NCBI GenBank assembly: GCA_021613535.1
Contig: CP075492.1
Location: forward strand, 13,950,001-14,014,000
DNA length: 64,000 bases
From: Adineta vaga
Taxonomy: Eukaryota > Rotifera
Direction of reading: 5' to 3'
The notes below the pieces were generated by a model. The model was not told the origin of the DNA, searched no databases, and saw nothing but the letters and a program-made list of their open reading frames with translations. Below, in pieces: positions 1 to 11,935 of the stretch. Numbering within the stretch: position 1 is the first letter of the stretch; the number at the start of each line of letters is the position of its first letter. The translations under genes were made by a program, and so were the position numbers.

Positions 1-2993
1 GTAGGTAACGAAGTCAGATCGAAATGTGTAATCACTGTTACATGATCACTGAAATATTCACACCATTTACCATAATATGAAGGTGGACAAAAACACACAA
101 AGTCTTTTCCTTTGTATGCGATGGCAATACCTCGATTACATGTGTATGAATGTGCAATATCTGTTTTTATTCGGGCCATACTGATGATTGGGGACGACAT
201 GTTAGAATGTTTCGAAACATTTTCACTACTGGATTTTTTTATTGATGATTGATCTTGGAAAGGAAAGATTGTCAAAGATAAGTGCTTGAATCTCCTTTGA
301 CTTTCTTTATTGTGTCTATACTTATATTTCATATTTCCCATATATTCATTGGGAGAACACCAATATTCATCTTCCCCATATTCACAATTATGTCTGCCAT
401 TACAGCGAGCGTTCTCTGCACATGAATTGTCGAAACATGTAACATCCATTTTGCCGGAACACTGCTCAGTATCGCGTCTGTGATGGCATAAAATCTCGTC
501 TTTACATGCCGACAATTGGTTTTCGCATAATGATTCAATATTTAAACACTGTTGGTTTGGGCAACGAAAAGTATATCCAAGCATCGATCCATCACAACTT
601 TCTAACGTGTTTCTTTCATCTAGACCACCATAGCAGTCCTCCTCTCCATCACCAATTTGTGTAAGATTGATACATGGACGACTTACATTAATATCTAATG
701 GTTTTTTCACGTTCGCTAGAAGACAGGGATATTCCAGTGTTACATTGCATATATCTCCGAACGACTGTTCTGTAGCAGAATAGTCCAGACACTTTCGGAT
801 GTGCATTTGGAAATTTTCTAAATGCATATTATGATGAAGCCGTCTCAAGTTAAGTTCAACTGCTTGCTCATCGGACGCATCTGGACAATCCCATTCTTCG
901 TCACAAAGCCAATCTAATTCTATACAGTGACCTGTTTGACACTGATACTGATCTTGCTGACACACCCATTCTTGACAATTTTCCAATAACTCATCAAAAT
1001 GTGAGGGTAAATTCCAAAAGGTATCACAGTATGATAGAAACGAAAGTTCTCTTTTTTCTAGCTGGTTTTCTGAAAAACTATGTGTTCCATTAATTTTCCC
1101 ATCTGTTGCTACGTATTCTTTTAGCAAACGACAGCCGTCATCAAGTCGATAATTACATTCAATATCAAAAAGTGGCATAATTGAGCCACCAACAAACTCA
1201 TCGTGTCTATTCTTGCAATCAAACCATCTGTCACCAAGCGTTCTTACTGGTAGACAACTTACTTGTTGGTTGGAACATTGGAAACGATGCTTTCGAAGTT
1301 TTGAACAGTAGTCTCCATCAACGACAATTGGGTGTGTCTCTTCTTCACAGTCAACATATTCATCACCAATACGGTACTGTGAAATGCATTTATGAGACTT
1401 TTCACAAATGTCTATAAAGGCATATGAATGATTATTTAATGTCCGAGATCCATTCCAACATGAATGATGATATTGTATATGTGACTTGTTATCCCGAGTA
1501 ACCTCTTCATGATTGCAAAAGAGATGATCAATGCGAGGAAAACTATCCAATTTGTACCATTCTTCTTCGTGAAATGATACATGTTCTTCTGTATTGCCAT
1601 AAAAGCCTCGGCATTTGATACTGCCATCAAATGATATTGACTCAGGTTCAAAGTGGGCGATGGAGTGTTCCCAGCCATAAAAGAGCACAATATACGGTCG
1701 AAGTAAATTACCCATGGGATATCTATACGAATAATTCTTCTGGCATACATCTTCCATTACGAAAGAACAGTTTAGATGGTTGCAAGGGCAGTCACGTTCG
1801 AATCCTTGAGACATTGCACATCGAATCAGGTAGATACATTTTGATGTATTACTCATGTTTTCGTTATTCATATCTAGTAAATCATCATACTCATCCAAAT
1901 CCCAACACAATCCATTGGGTTGGGTCCATAATGTGATTTTTGGATGCATTTCACACATATAGTTAAATTCACGCATATTTACACAATATTCTTCAACAGC
2001 TCTCTTATAACTCAATCGATACGGTCCTAAGATACATTGACCGTCTCCGCACGACCATTCATAAGGCGTGCACAACTGCTCTTCACATTCAATAGAACCT
2101 GCCGTAAACGGACAAGCTTTAGAATTTTTATTTCGGTTTTCATCGCTTTGATCCATACAATCAAATTCACCTGTAAAGAAAAACATAGTTTCAGTATGTA
2201 TCTCTTCAAATGACTTGAGGGTGGCACTCAAGAATGAATCAATTAAGGATCCATAATGTCGGCCTATGCGCCGTAAAAAAACATATCTGTTACACTTACC
2301 ATCAAGCCAATACTCTTCTGTAATGCACATACCATTTACACAACGGTATTCATCATCTTTGCATTCATTAAATTCTAGTAAGTCGCAGTTTTCTTCGTCT
2401 GTTCCATTCATACACTGTTGTTCACCATCACATATATTGCGCCAGTCCAGACACATCAGTCCATAATCACATTCAAACGCAGTTCGGTAACACAGAATAT
2501 CTCCGTACCGTTGCATTACCGATTCATCGTCTTTTTTTTGCTCGAACTGTGCTTTGATTGCATCTTCGAATGTTACTGTTTCATGAAAAAATTCAAATTC
2601 ACATCTGGGACCAAATGTGCCAGGTAGACTACAATTACAGAGAAATTTCTTTTCCAAGAGTTTTCGTTTGCCGTAATAAAAGGCGGCATAGTCTTCGGCA
2701 CTTTCGATACTTGAACTCCACATAAGCACATCATTTGGCAAGATATTTTGTCTGACAGCATCATCAAATGACCACTTTTGACTGTTACCATAACAGTCGT
2801 CATCCTTGGTCGTATTTAATATGACTGATATATTCTCTCGTACACAATATTTCAGTGTTGTATCCGTCACCCAATAAATACAATATGCATACTGCATCGA
2901 ATCATTTGTTTCAGTATCATACAAAAAAACATGTGTATAACTAACAGTAATCATCCAACATGCATATAGAATTAATTTTATCCACGATGCCAT
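1..2993 (-). CDS. LDL-receptor class A / EGF-like repeat secreted or membrane protein (3' end outside window)
   Basis: Reading the minus strand from ATG at 2993 gives a hydrophobic signal peptide (MASWIKLILYACWM) and then a long Cys-rich open frame that reaches the window edge without a stop (about 954 codons seen). An intron at 2299-2171 (GTAAGT...TTACAG) is removed with phase kept, joining ...EYWLDG to EFDCMDQSDE inside one LDLa domain. EGF-like segments occur near residue 115 (CNCSLPGTFGPRCEF) and near the left edge (CFCPPSYYGKWCEY). Between them lie about eight LDLa-like modules, several with the acidic calcium-binding end (CDGEQQCMNGTDEENC; CDEEWDCPDASDEQ). LDLa modules bind ligands with calcium at the cell surface. 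Other modules are degenerate (spaced Cys, no clear SDE end). The C-terminus, and so any transmembrane segment, is not visible. The family is abundant in bdelloids; the ligand is unknown. Confidence 0.85.
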   Translation of the reverse strand, partial: MASWIKLILYACWMITVSYTHVFLYDTETNDSMQYAYCIYWVTDTTLKYCVRENISVILNTTKDDDCYGNSQKWSFDDAVRQNILPNDVLMWSSSIESAEDYAAFYYGKRKLLEKKFLCNCSLPGTFGPRCEFEFFHETVTFEDAIKAQFEQKKDDESVMQRYGDILCYRTAFECDYGLMCLDWRNICDGEQQCMNGTDEENCDLLEFNECKDDEYRCVNGMCITEEYWLDGKCNRYVFLRRIGRHYGSLIDSFLSATLKSFEEIHTETMFFFTGEFDCMDQSDENRNKNSKACPFTAGSIECEEQLCTPYEWSCGDGQCILGPYRLSYKRAVEEYCVNMREFNYMCEMHPKITLWTQPNGLCWDLDEYDDLLDMNNENMSNTSKCIYLIRCAMSQGFERDCPCNHLNCSFVMEDVCQKNYSYRYPMGNLLRPYIVLFYGWEHSIAHFEPESISFDGSIKCRGFYGNTEEHVSFHEEEWYKLDSFPRIDHLFCNHEEVTRDNKSHIQYHHSCWNGSRTLNNHSYAFIDICEKSHKCISQYRIGDEYVDCEEETHPIVVDGDYCSKLRKHRFQCSNQQVSCLPVRTLGDRWFDCKNRHDEFVGGSIMPLFDIECNYRLDDGCRLLKEYVATDGKINGTHSFSENQLEKRELSFLSYCDTFWNLPSHFDELLENCQEWVCQQDQYQCQTGHCIELDWLCDEEWDCPDASDEQAVELNLRRLHHNMHLENFQMHIRKCLDYSATEQSFGDICNVTLEYPCLLANVKKPLDINVSRPCINLTQIGDGEEDCYGGLDERNTLESCDGSMLGYTFRCPNQQCLNIESLCENQLSACKDEILCHHRRDTEQCSGKMDVTCFDNSCAENARCNGRHNCEYGEDEYWCSPNEYMGNMKYKYRHNKESQRRFKHLSLTIFPFQDQSSIKKSSSENVSKHSNMSSPIISMARIKTDIAHSYTCNRGIAIAYKGKDFVCFCPPSYYGKWCEYFSDHVTVITHFDLTSLP

Positions 2994-3616
2994 TGCAGTC
3001 AGAATCTGACACCACGTGTGCAGTGTCAGTATTTTCGTAATAAATGAATGTATTACTTATCTGTATTATCACGAAAGAAGATTAAAACAGGACCAAATCA
3101 ATATTAATACTATAATAAAAGCAACCGATTATCTAATGATGACTAAATTCTTCGCTTATGTATTTTCTAACTATGTTTGTCAATAGAATTAATAGTATCA
3201 TCATTGAAGAAAGTATCTATATTCACATGCTTCACGAACGTGTCATCGATTATTTATCATAAAAAGGTAATGATATTTATCAGCACGTCTGCCAAAAAAT
3301 TGCCGTGTACACACATCTTGTCAATAGAGGAACTAAAAGAAAGAATGTCTGATGCCATCTATAGCTATATTCTCTCTAAGTTGTGCGAAGTACCTTCAAT
3401 CAATTAAAAATATGTAGCTTTAAACAAACAAGCAAACAAACAGTACTTCTTTTACGATTGGCAGATTGATTCACCTATAGTCACTTTTTTCTCTTTGTCA
3501 TTAACTTGCGCAATGTTTTGTATAAAGTATACTTTTTCGCTCTGGTTATTTAACATACACGTAATTACATCATCATGTAAATATATTTGTGTCGAACTTA
3601 CTTTCATACATTAATC
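2994..3616. other. Intergenic region between divergent genes
   Basis: This 0.6 kb AT-rich stretch separates the minus-strand LDLa gene from the plus-strand phosphatase, so it should hold both promoters. A 76-codon open stretch at 3177-3407 has no recognisable domain and I do not call it a gene. Nothing else stands out. Confidence 0.5.
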
Positions 3617-4532
3617 ATGCAACTGAATACCATTGACGCTTCTTGTCGTGGACCAACTGTATCTAGTCATTGGAGTAAGTTATTATTCAAACATAGAAAT
3701 ATAAGCTTTCGTAATGCGTCATTACTTTTTTGTATTCATTCTACCAATAAGACTTCTTTTTAGTTATTCCGAAACTACTTCTGTCAAGTAGATATCCAGG
3801 TGCAGAAGATTTTGATGAGCATAAAAACATAACACGAGCTATATATGATTGTGGTATTGAAGTATTTGTTAATCTTATGACAACAAGAGAATTTGCACGG
3901 TATAAGCCATATGAACCAGAGATTCGACAATATGCTCTTGAAGGTTCTTTTTGTATCTTTTTCTTTCCATGAAGAATTGCAATTTTGATTTTTTTTATAG
4001 ATGATCGAAAAGTTGAATTTATATTATTTCCAATTCCTGATGAATCAGTTTGTCGAGATGATGAAAAAGTGTTAGAGTTTTGTTTGGATTTATCGAAAAG
4101 GATCAAAAAGGATCAACAGAAAATTCTCATTCATTGCCGGTAGGACAAGAACAAATCTCTTTAGAAATCAAAATTCAAGATGATTATGATTTTCTCAAAG
4201 GGGTGGTCGTGGACGGACTGGTATGATCATTTCGATTCTAATCGGAATATTGTTTCATTTAGAAGGTAAATTGAATCTTGATTATTGTTTTCATGTTTTG
4301 TTTTGACTAATGATAATAAATAGTGGATGATGCTATCAATTATACTTTGCAGTTATATCAACAACGTTTACAAACGAAAGGAAAGTCAACTCGATTGCAT
4401 CCACGTCTGTTCATAAATATAAAATTGTTATTTTTAGAAACAACTTTCCTTTTAGGTCAATGTGAACAAGTACAAAAAGTGCTACTAATGTACAAAGATC
4501 AACAATTAGTAAACATCAACGAAGAAATATAA
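3617..4532 (+). CDS. Dual-specificity / tyrosine phosphatase-like protein, five or six exons
   Basis: Predicted exons are 3617-3674, 3764-3943, 4001-4139, 4201-4265 and 4324-4532; all joins keep phase. The product starts MQLNTIDASCRGPTV and carries the cysteine-phosphatase P-loop HCRGGRGRTG, which fits HCx5R(S/T)G, with Cys as nucleophile and Arg binding phosphate. An upstream Asp-rich segment (FPIPDESVCRDDEK) is where the general-acid loop would lie. Members of this fold remove phosphate from Tyr/Ser/Thr or other substrates; the substrate here cannot be told. The intron at 4140-4200 interrupts the codon right after the catalytic Cys. The C-terminal part (LHPR...QCEQVQKVLLMY) may contain one more short intron (about 4403-4456, ending cttttag), which would remove a hydrophobic insert that looks non-coding. 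The product is short, about 200 residues. Confidence 0.75.
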
Positions 4533-4814
4533 AACTTTTTGACGATCGATTCTTTAGTCATATCTCTATTATTTTAAATACAGAAGCTAATAAAATCAAG
4601 ATCTGAAAAATAAAGTAAAATGAAACGATTTATTCAAATTTCATTTCGGTTTGTTCTTATCAACTTCTATTCACCGTCGTTGTCTTTTTGCGAAAGAAGT
4701 TACGTGGCCAGTATAATTTGATGTAAATTAGTTTCAAGATAAAATCTCTACAGAAAAGATAACGTGCATCTATATCACATCCAAAAAGTTATTTCAAAGG
4801 TACAATAGAAAAAA

Positions 4815-6536
4815 ATGGTAGGGCCAAAACGTCTGTACATTGCTGAGAGTATAACTGATTTACGTGAAAAAGTATCCGATCGTCATACATATAACCGATC
4901 ATTAACATTTGAACGATTGCAAGCACAATATGAGAGGAAAAAACAAGAAGCAGAACGATATTTGACTGAAGAAGGTGACCAAGAACTCGCTTATATAGCT
5001 TATTGCAATGCACTAGAATATCTGGACAAGATAGGACAATGTCAAGAATTTTTGCAAACACCGGTTTGTAGGATACAAAGTTACTAATATGTATTGTTGC
5101 GATTTTGATTAAGAGACGTGTTCAAACAAAACATGTACAAGAACGAGCTGAATTGGGCAATTTGAGTGTGCACTACGTATACAATTAGAAGACAGGTAGT
5201 TGATTTGATCATTATTATTATATTTTTTTGTTATATTCATATTTGTTGCCAGGTATGAGGATATGAAATCTACTAACATTCACGTATTTGAACTATGTGA
5301 GTACGGAATACCTACTGAAATTTTAAGATATTGATTGTATTTATTGTCTTTTTTTTGAATAGCTGACTATATGTCAAGAAATGAAACAAATAAACACAGA
5401 GATACTTCGCGGGATTCTCCAGTACACTCCAAGCACCGGTCAGTACTGATTGAAACAAGACCTAAACACTCTCTAGATGAATCGAAGCCATCACGATCTG
5501 TACACAGACATTCATCTAATATATATCATGAACAGCGAGAGAATTATTCAACTGATAAGTATACACCACAAGAAGGGCATTTCGCAGGTAGACGGAATGG
5601 TTGCATTTCGTTGTTGTTTTAATATTCTCTCATTCTACAGTATCAAGACCTTCGCTAAATAATTTGAGTTCTGTTCTGTCGGAGATATCTACCTCATCAT
5701 TACCACCACCATCGTCAACATCCAAAAAAGTTTCTAAAGAGTCAAGACCAGCAAGAATTATGCCTAGTGGATTATCATCCATTCTGTAAGTAATGCACGA
5801 TTATCGTTGTTTCTCTTCTTATTTGTAAATAATCTATAGAAAAATAAGAATACCGACTCGTGAATGTGTGGTATGTCTTTCTGACAAACCTGTATCCGAT
5901 TTTACTGAGCTCATCAGTTCTTCATGCCAACACACTCAACGGCAAATATGCAAAGGTTGTGTGCGTAAAAATATACGAAATGAAATTAATAATAGTTCGA
6001 CTACTGACATTCGTTGTCCAGAAGAAGGTTGTGGTGCTTCGTTAGATTTTCATACTGTTCGAAATCTAGTTTTGAATTTAAATACAGTTTTGGGTCGTAG
6101 TAAAGCTGCTGTGGATCAATATGAAAATAAACTAAGTATGAAATATGTTGAAACGATGGAAAATTTTCTTTGGTGTGCACATGGATGTGGTCACGGTGTT
6201 CAACTCGCTGATAATCAAATGGTCTGTTATAAATGTATTCACTGTAAACAGAAAACATGTGCTCAACATCGTGTGCGATGGCATTCTGATATGACTTGTT
6301 CGGAATACGATGAGAAGTTAAAATCTGACCGAGAAGAACAAGATAATCAAAGTTGGATACGTGATCATACAAAGAAATGTCCAAAATGCGATTCATCTAT
6401 CGAAAAAAACAAAGGGTGTAATCATATGACATGTCTTCATTGTAAGAATGAATTTTGCTGGATATGTCTAGTAAATTACAAACTAGTTTCACTATCACAA
6501 AGACAAGTCTATATTGTTCAGTGTAATTGTTCCTGA
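4815..6536 (+). CDS. RBR (RING-IBR-RING) E3 ubiquitin ligase with USP8/AMSH-like N-terminal helical domain; one frameshift
   Basis: ATG at 4815 starts a helical domain (MVGPKRLYIAES..., ELAYIAYCNALEYLDKI) resembling the USP8/STAMBP dimerisation region. Low-complexity Ser/Arg linkers follow (about 5374-5785). The C-terminal part from about 5841 holds RING1 (ECVVCLSD, CKGCVRKN), an IBR region rich in Cys/His (CAHGCGHG, CAQHRVRWH) and RING2 (CPKCDSSIEKNKGCNHMTC...CWIC), the RBR signature. In RBR ligases a RING2 Cys accepts ubiquitin as a thioester; the expected position here is the Cys in GCNHMTC. Introns join in phase at about 5065-5113, 5198-5252, 5299-5362, 5587-5639 and 5788-5839. In exon 2 no single frame is open: RRVQTKHVQERAELG and FECALRIQLEDRYEDMK lie in different frames, so a 1-nt shift sits near 5160-5163. 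This is either a broken gene or a sequence error. The end is short after RING2. Confidence 0.72.
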
Positions 6537-8333
6537 AGGTTTGAAATTTCTCTTGAATAAATAACATCAACAATCATTTTGTAACTTTCTCAACTTTCAA
6601 AAGTTTCGAAATGTCTTAGAATACATTCGTTCTGTTGTTCGATCCACACGTGGTGCGAGTGTCACAAACTAGTCAAGACACCATTCTTAATGCAAGTGGT
6701 AAACAAAGAAAAAGTTGTTCTGTTGTGGCAAAGGAAAAATGACTGAAAAGTACAGAGAATACGCAGTTCCAAAGTCATTAAAAACAGAAACTCATATATC
6801 AGATCGATTATGGTTGTTTGATTAGTTAAAGCCTTTCTTGCAAAATGAAGAAAATGTTATCCGAAGCTAGAACCAAATCTTCATTTCAAAGAGACACCCA
6901 AAATACACATTGAAAATGTTTTGAGAAACCTGAGAGAAAATTCTGAATCTTTTAAACTCTTCTATGTTCGTATTCATCGTTTCTATTAGCCGTTTGTTAG
7001 ATGCAAAATAGTGGGAATAATTAGAATGTTTGTAGACAATTAAAAAAGTGAACAATCCAAGAGTGCAAATATGTGTATATATTATTTATAGATAAAAAAG
7101 AGCTATTTTTATAAATAGAATTTGATTTATAATTTAAAACATGTGCCATCGATATCATTGAATACTAGCAATATTACTATGAATGATGTGTGTTACAGAA
7201 ATATATTTACTGTATTTGTGATCATTCGATGATAATTCATCTGTTCCTGAATCAGATGAATGAGAAGAAAGTTGAATAATACAGATGTATTTATTCCATC
7301 TTGGTTTGCTGAGTTAATACTACTGGTATTTGATCTGCGTTTTTATTATGATTTCCATTCTGTGATTTTGCTTGATTCGATCCGCAGCAGTCGCTATATG
7401 CATATATTGTCAATCTGAAAAGAAAATCATGATTTTTATCGCAGATTTTATGAAAATTTCTTATGAGGACTCCAAATTATCCTTTCAAACACTTTTAATG
7501 TTATAAAAATTAATTGAGGGTGATAGTTTTATTCCTATAAGACGCTTTCTGTTTTGTAATGGTAGAAAAGGTTGATATAATACCAACACATAATGTTCGT
7601 TTTGTAAGAGAAGTTCACAGATATGATTTCTCTCAATGATGAGTTTCATTAGTCAAAGACTATTTATTTACATCTACATGCAAAAATTCAAATATTAGAA
7701 CAAGTTTATGCTGTAAAAAAGGTTAAGCCATGAAATCACACAGATAAATTTTTGAGAATGTAATATTCTGTATTTGTCTAACTAGTATCATCAATTCTAG
7801 TATCAAATATTAGACTAACAAGAAGATAATATATTTTATTATCTCTAACATTGCAGAAAAGTCTAATTCAACTTTTTTCAAGCAATAACTATTTCGATGA
7901 TTCAATAGCACGTAGTTCGTCAATAGACTTTTTATTGATATTCGAGAGAATCTTTTCACAGAGATAGATAAAACTCGATTTCTAGTTGATCGAGTTGAAA
8001 TTGAAAAACACAAAGAAGAAAAGGTTTTTTTAAAGAAAGGTTTCATTAATTATCAGAAGTATTCTTTTTTCCGCTTCGCTGCAAGGAGAAATGATTTAGT
8101 GTAAAAATGTATTTTTTTCTTCGTATATCACAATGCAGATATGGTCGATCTCATTTATTGTGAAAAAAAAAGAAAACTAATATTCTTAATATCATGAAAT
8201 ATGACGTTATTCTATATCTACGGCCTGTTTTGCTTATTATTATGATTAAATTTTAATGAGATATTGAGTTTGTAAAAAGAAAAACACATTAACTTCTCGA
8301 CAAACATTTATTCAGAAGTGAAGAAAATATAAG
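6537..8333. other. Intergenic stretch with no convincing gene
   Basis: About 1.8 kb of AT-rich sequence. On the minus strand, 7420-7280 looks like a possible terminal exon: acceptor ttcttttcag followed by LTIYAYSDCCGSNQAKSQNG... to a stop near 7280. I found no upstream exon to join it, so it is only a candidate. Short open stretches at 6867-7055 and 7810-8046 (minus) have biased composition and no domain. Confidence 0.4.
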
Positions 8334-10225
8334 ATGTTTTGGATCATTCTTATTGTCTCAATAATATCTGTTAATGATTGTATTCTTCTCGGTAAAATCG
8401 AAGAACATCATATGATTGGTATGCTAAGTAAATCATTTATTAATCTAACACAAAATCAATGTATATGTGAACTAATTCAATCAAATGGATTCATATCTGG
8501 TATAAACTATTATTCAAAGAATCGAACGTGTGAATTATTTTCTCTAAATTCAAGTTTAATTGAAATAGAATTATATATCGATTCAATTTTTATTTTTATT
8601 AATCGATCATCTATATCTATACAACAGATTAGTCAAACAAGTAAGAAATTTATTTAAAATTTTTACAAGATATAAAAAGATTTTGTTTCTCATATTATAT
8701 TCATATTACTCTTCTCGTTCAACTTTTACCCTTTTCACATAATTAGCATTCACGTCATCATCGACGTCATCATCGTCGACTTCATCATCAATATCATCAT
8801 CAACGTCATCATCAACAACAGCAACAACATCATCATCAACATCATCATCAACATCAACTTCATCATCATCCACTTCAACATCGACTTCATCATCATCTAC
8901 TTTAACAACAGCCGATTAGTAAGGTTGTGAAAAAGACTAGTTTTGATGACAACGTCATTCCCTCTGATTTTCGTTTGTTAGAAGTTATAGGAAAATTACG
9001 CAGTACTCTAAGACAATTACAGTGCATTATCCGTAAAGATAACAATATTTTTTCCGTTAGCTTAAGTTTTTTTATATGTTGGTGACAGTATGAATCAGAC
9101 CGTCGTCTAGCAGTTGCACATGTACTGAACTATCTTTGTATTATTATTCGGAGCTATTGAAGCAACTTTTCTTTTTATTTGATAGCTTTGAGCAATAGCA
9201 GTTTGTTCTATAATCAAGTTACATATTCGATTGCTGCACAATCGTATTCATTAGCCATCGCTGATTTCAACAATGATAAAAAACCTGATATTGTTACTGC
9301 AAATTATGATAAGGATACGGTCAGTATCCTTTTTAATACAAACAATGGTACTTTTAAAAATCAAAGTATTTATTCAGTTGGTGATCAGCCCCGCTTCATT
9401 GTAGCAGCTGATGTTACTAACGATAATAAAACAGATATCATTGTTGCAAATTATAATACTGATAGCATAAGTATTCTGCTCAATAAAGGTGATGGAACGT
9501 TTGCAAATCAAATTACTAAGACAGTGGGAAATGAACCCTTCGCATTATTAGTAACTGACGTTAATAGCGATGGCAAATCGGATGTCATTGTCGCAAATAG
9601 TGGTTCGAACAATATTGGTATTCTATTTAATTTGGGTAATGGTACTTTTCAAAGTCAAATTACTTATGCAGTAGGTGTTCATCCTCGTTGCATTGCAGGG
9701 GCCAATGTGAACAATGACAATAGCATTGATCTTATTGTAGCAAACGAGAATTCGGACACTGTAGGTGTTCTCGTTAATATCGGTAATGGTACTTTTCTTA
9801 GTCAAGTAACTTACACAGTTGGTTCTCAACCGAATTCAGTTGTAGCTACTGACATCAACAACGATAATAGACCTGATCTTATCGTTGCAAACCAATTATC
9901 AAGCTACGTCAGCATTCTTCTTAATAAAGGCGATGGTACTTTTTTAAATCAGTATACTTACACAGTTGGTAGCGCATCTCGTTGTGTTGTCGTCACTGAC
10001 ATAAATAATGATGATAAACCAGATATTATTGTTGTCAATCAAAGCTCAGATAGTATCGATGTTCTTCTTAACATAATTAATGGTACATTCGGATATCGAA
10101 TCACGTACATAGTTGGGGATGCACCGCGTTCTATTGCAATAGCGGATGTTAGTAATGATGACAAACCAGATATTATTGTCGCAAATACTAATTCAAATAA
10201 TATTGGTGTTCTCTTACATTTATAA
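8334..10225 (+). CDS. Secreted FG-GAP/VCBS seven-repeat beta-propeller protein with N-terminal PAN-like domain
   Basis: Predicted exons: 8334-8640, 8747-8918, 9193-10225, all joining in phase. Exon 1 encodes a signal peptide (MFWIILIVSIISVNDC) and a small Cys-containing domain (QCICELIQSNGFISGINYYS, CELFS) of the PAN/apple-like type common in bdelloid surface proteins. Exon 2 is a Ser/Thr linker encoded by TCA/ACA-type triplets. Exon 3 encodes seven repeats of 49 residues (VTYSVGSQP..., IADxNNDxKPDIIVAN..., VLLNxGNGTF). Six of seven carry the full DxNxDxxxD calcium loop; repeat 4 has Asn first (NVNNDNSID). Seven FG-GAP units are expected to close into one propeller, as in integrin alpha heads. 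The last join uses an acceptor at 9192 (ctttgag), chosen because it is the only one that keeps the frame from exon 2; it is the weakest part of the model. FG-GAP/VCBS arrays of this consensus are typical of bacteria, so an acquired origin is likely. Confidence 0.82.
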
Positions 10226-11051
10226 AACTTATTCATCATTTGAATTCTATTCATATTTATCTTTAACATTTCATTGATATAATCTTCATGCTTTTTCTTT
10301 GAACACGATAAAGTTCTCTTAAACACAGAATCGTTTGAACACAATACAGAGTACTCAGAGTATTACTGATAAGTAATATACTATTTTCAATAGTAATATT
10401 AAGTGAATTTCATGTGGCATAGAGAAAATTCTGATTGATTAAATAAGATTATGCTGGAACAAAATAGTACATTGAAATTATATTTGAGTATTCAATAGAA
10501 GCATAGAGAATTATTGATAAAAGATCGTAATTAATAAAACAATATATAGTGTTCTTCATAGTCGATATAGTTTTAAGAGTACACAAAATAGAAAAATAGA
10601 AATAAAACTGAATATTAGTGATAGCGAAAGGTGTTTTATTTTTAAATTCCTAATGTCGATGACAAGCAACTTTTCTTTTAAGCTTCTTAGAAGAAAATGT
10701 AATTACAGAGGATTAATCTTAACTTTAGTAACATATTGTTGAAGGTGAAAGGAAAAAGGAAGGAAGATACTTTTCATTCGAGAAGTTTTTCATCAAGATT
10801 GATATTATTCTGAGAAAATATATAATAGTCCTGTACTCTTATATGCTTCCTGTCGCTATAATGAGTTTCTGTTGGAAAAGGTGTTAACGAATATTTCTAT
10901 ATGATGGATTGTACGTGTTTACATGAATAATAATAATCATCTTGTATCACTCTCCAATTCCATATATAAATTTAGCATTCTTTTTTCAGATGTTTTTGTA
11001 CCAAAGTTTAACGTGCTGCTATGCATGTGACACAGAGTTCATCGTTTGCTA
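10226..11051. other. Intergenic, AT-rich
   Basis: No gene, RNA or repeat structure recognised in these roughly 0.8 kb. Confidence 0.5.
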
Positions 11052-11841
11052 ATGGATTACGAATTGGTATTATTTGTATTGTCAGTCATTTGGATGATTT
11101 TTGGTGCACTAGGATTTCTTGGTAATTGTATTACTATATTATTGTCTTCGTATCGATCGAAGATCTATTGGAAATTTATCCTGGGTGGATCTTTTATTGA
11201 TTTTCTCACCCTTACACTTTATTTAATTATAGTATTATAGCGCACCAAAATGATCGTGCCTATTCGGATTTCGAAATTTTTATTTTGGGCTTATTTTGTA
11301 TACTTGTACTGTTAATATTACCACAATTATCAAATAATTGTCTGTTAATGGCTTGTATTCAAGAATTATTACTTAGTAGTGATCTTGATTCGTGCCTAAG
11401 AAGATTACAACAATGGAAGATGATGGCATGAATGATTTGTTTTATTTTATATAGTCTGATATCTTTCGGATATATGCCATTTATTAAGTATGTCGGTTAT
11501 TCTATTGATATTGATCAGACACGTATCAGTCATCAGATTACATTTGCTGTAATATGTACAGTACTATTTGCCATTGTTTCACTCACATTCATGTTCTTAA
11601 CCGTTTTGCTCTCCTATCGAAATAATCGTCGAAGACGTCAGAAAGCTGTAAGTTTATCTGTCCTGTTCGATTTGATACAATAAGCAGCATTCTCCTTTTC
11701 TTTTTATAGAAAACTACATCAGAAGAGATTTCAAATGGATTACACAAAAGGTTTATTATGACGATGGCAATTCAAGTTTTAGCAACTGCATTATGCTGCT
11801 TAGTTTGGACTGTTGTATGTATTTTAATTATTATGAAGTAA
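11052..11841 (+). pseudogene. Rhodopsin-like GPCR pseudogene
   Basis: The first open stretch (MDYELVLFVLSVIWMIFGALGFLGN...) looks like transmembrane helix 1 with the GN motif, followed by helix 2. It stops at 11238-11240, while similar coding continues in another frame from about 11237 (AHQNDRAYSDFEIF..., LPQLSNNCLLMACI, CLRRLQQWKMMA). An in-frame TGA at about 11429 then interrupts, and the frame resumes (MICFILYSLISFGYM...RNNRRRRQKA). An intron (11649-11709) joins to KTTSEEISNGLHKRFIMTMA... and stops after helix 6 at 11841. With a frameshift, an internal stop and no helix 7, the locus is most simply a decayed receptor. Bdelloids have large families of such receptors; one intact relative lies at 57.5 kb on the minus strand. 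Confidence 0.65.
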
Positions 11842-11935
11842 TTTTTCTCAATGTTATACAATCATATTTATTCTTTCAAAAAAGTGGTGTTCTCACGAAA
11901 AATATAAGTATCATTTTTTCTTTTCAATGAGTGAT

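Noticed and set aside
3177-3407. 76-codon open stretch, plus strand
   Set aside because: No domain, no splice partners, and lies in a promoter-containing spacer.
7280-7420. Possible terminal exon on the minus strand (LTIYAYSDCCGSNQAKSQNG)
   Set aside because: It has a good acceptor and plausible composition, but no upstream exon could be identified, so it is not listed as a gene.
8750-8910. TCA/ACA triplet tract taken at first as a non-coding microsatellite
   Set aside because: It is flanked by splice sites in phase and encodes a Ser/Thr linker common between PAN-like and FG-GAP domains.
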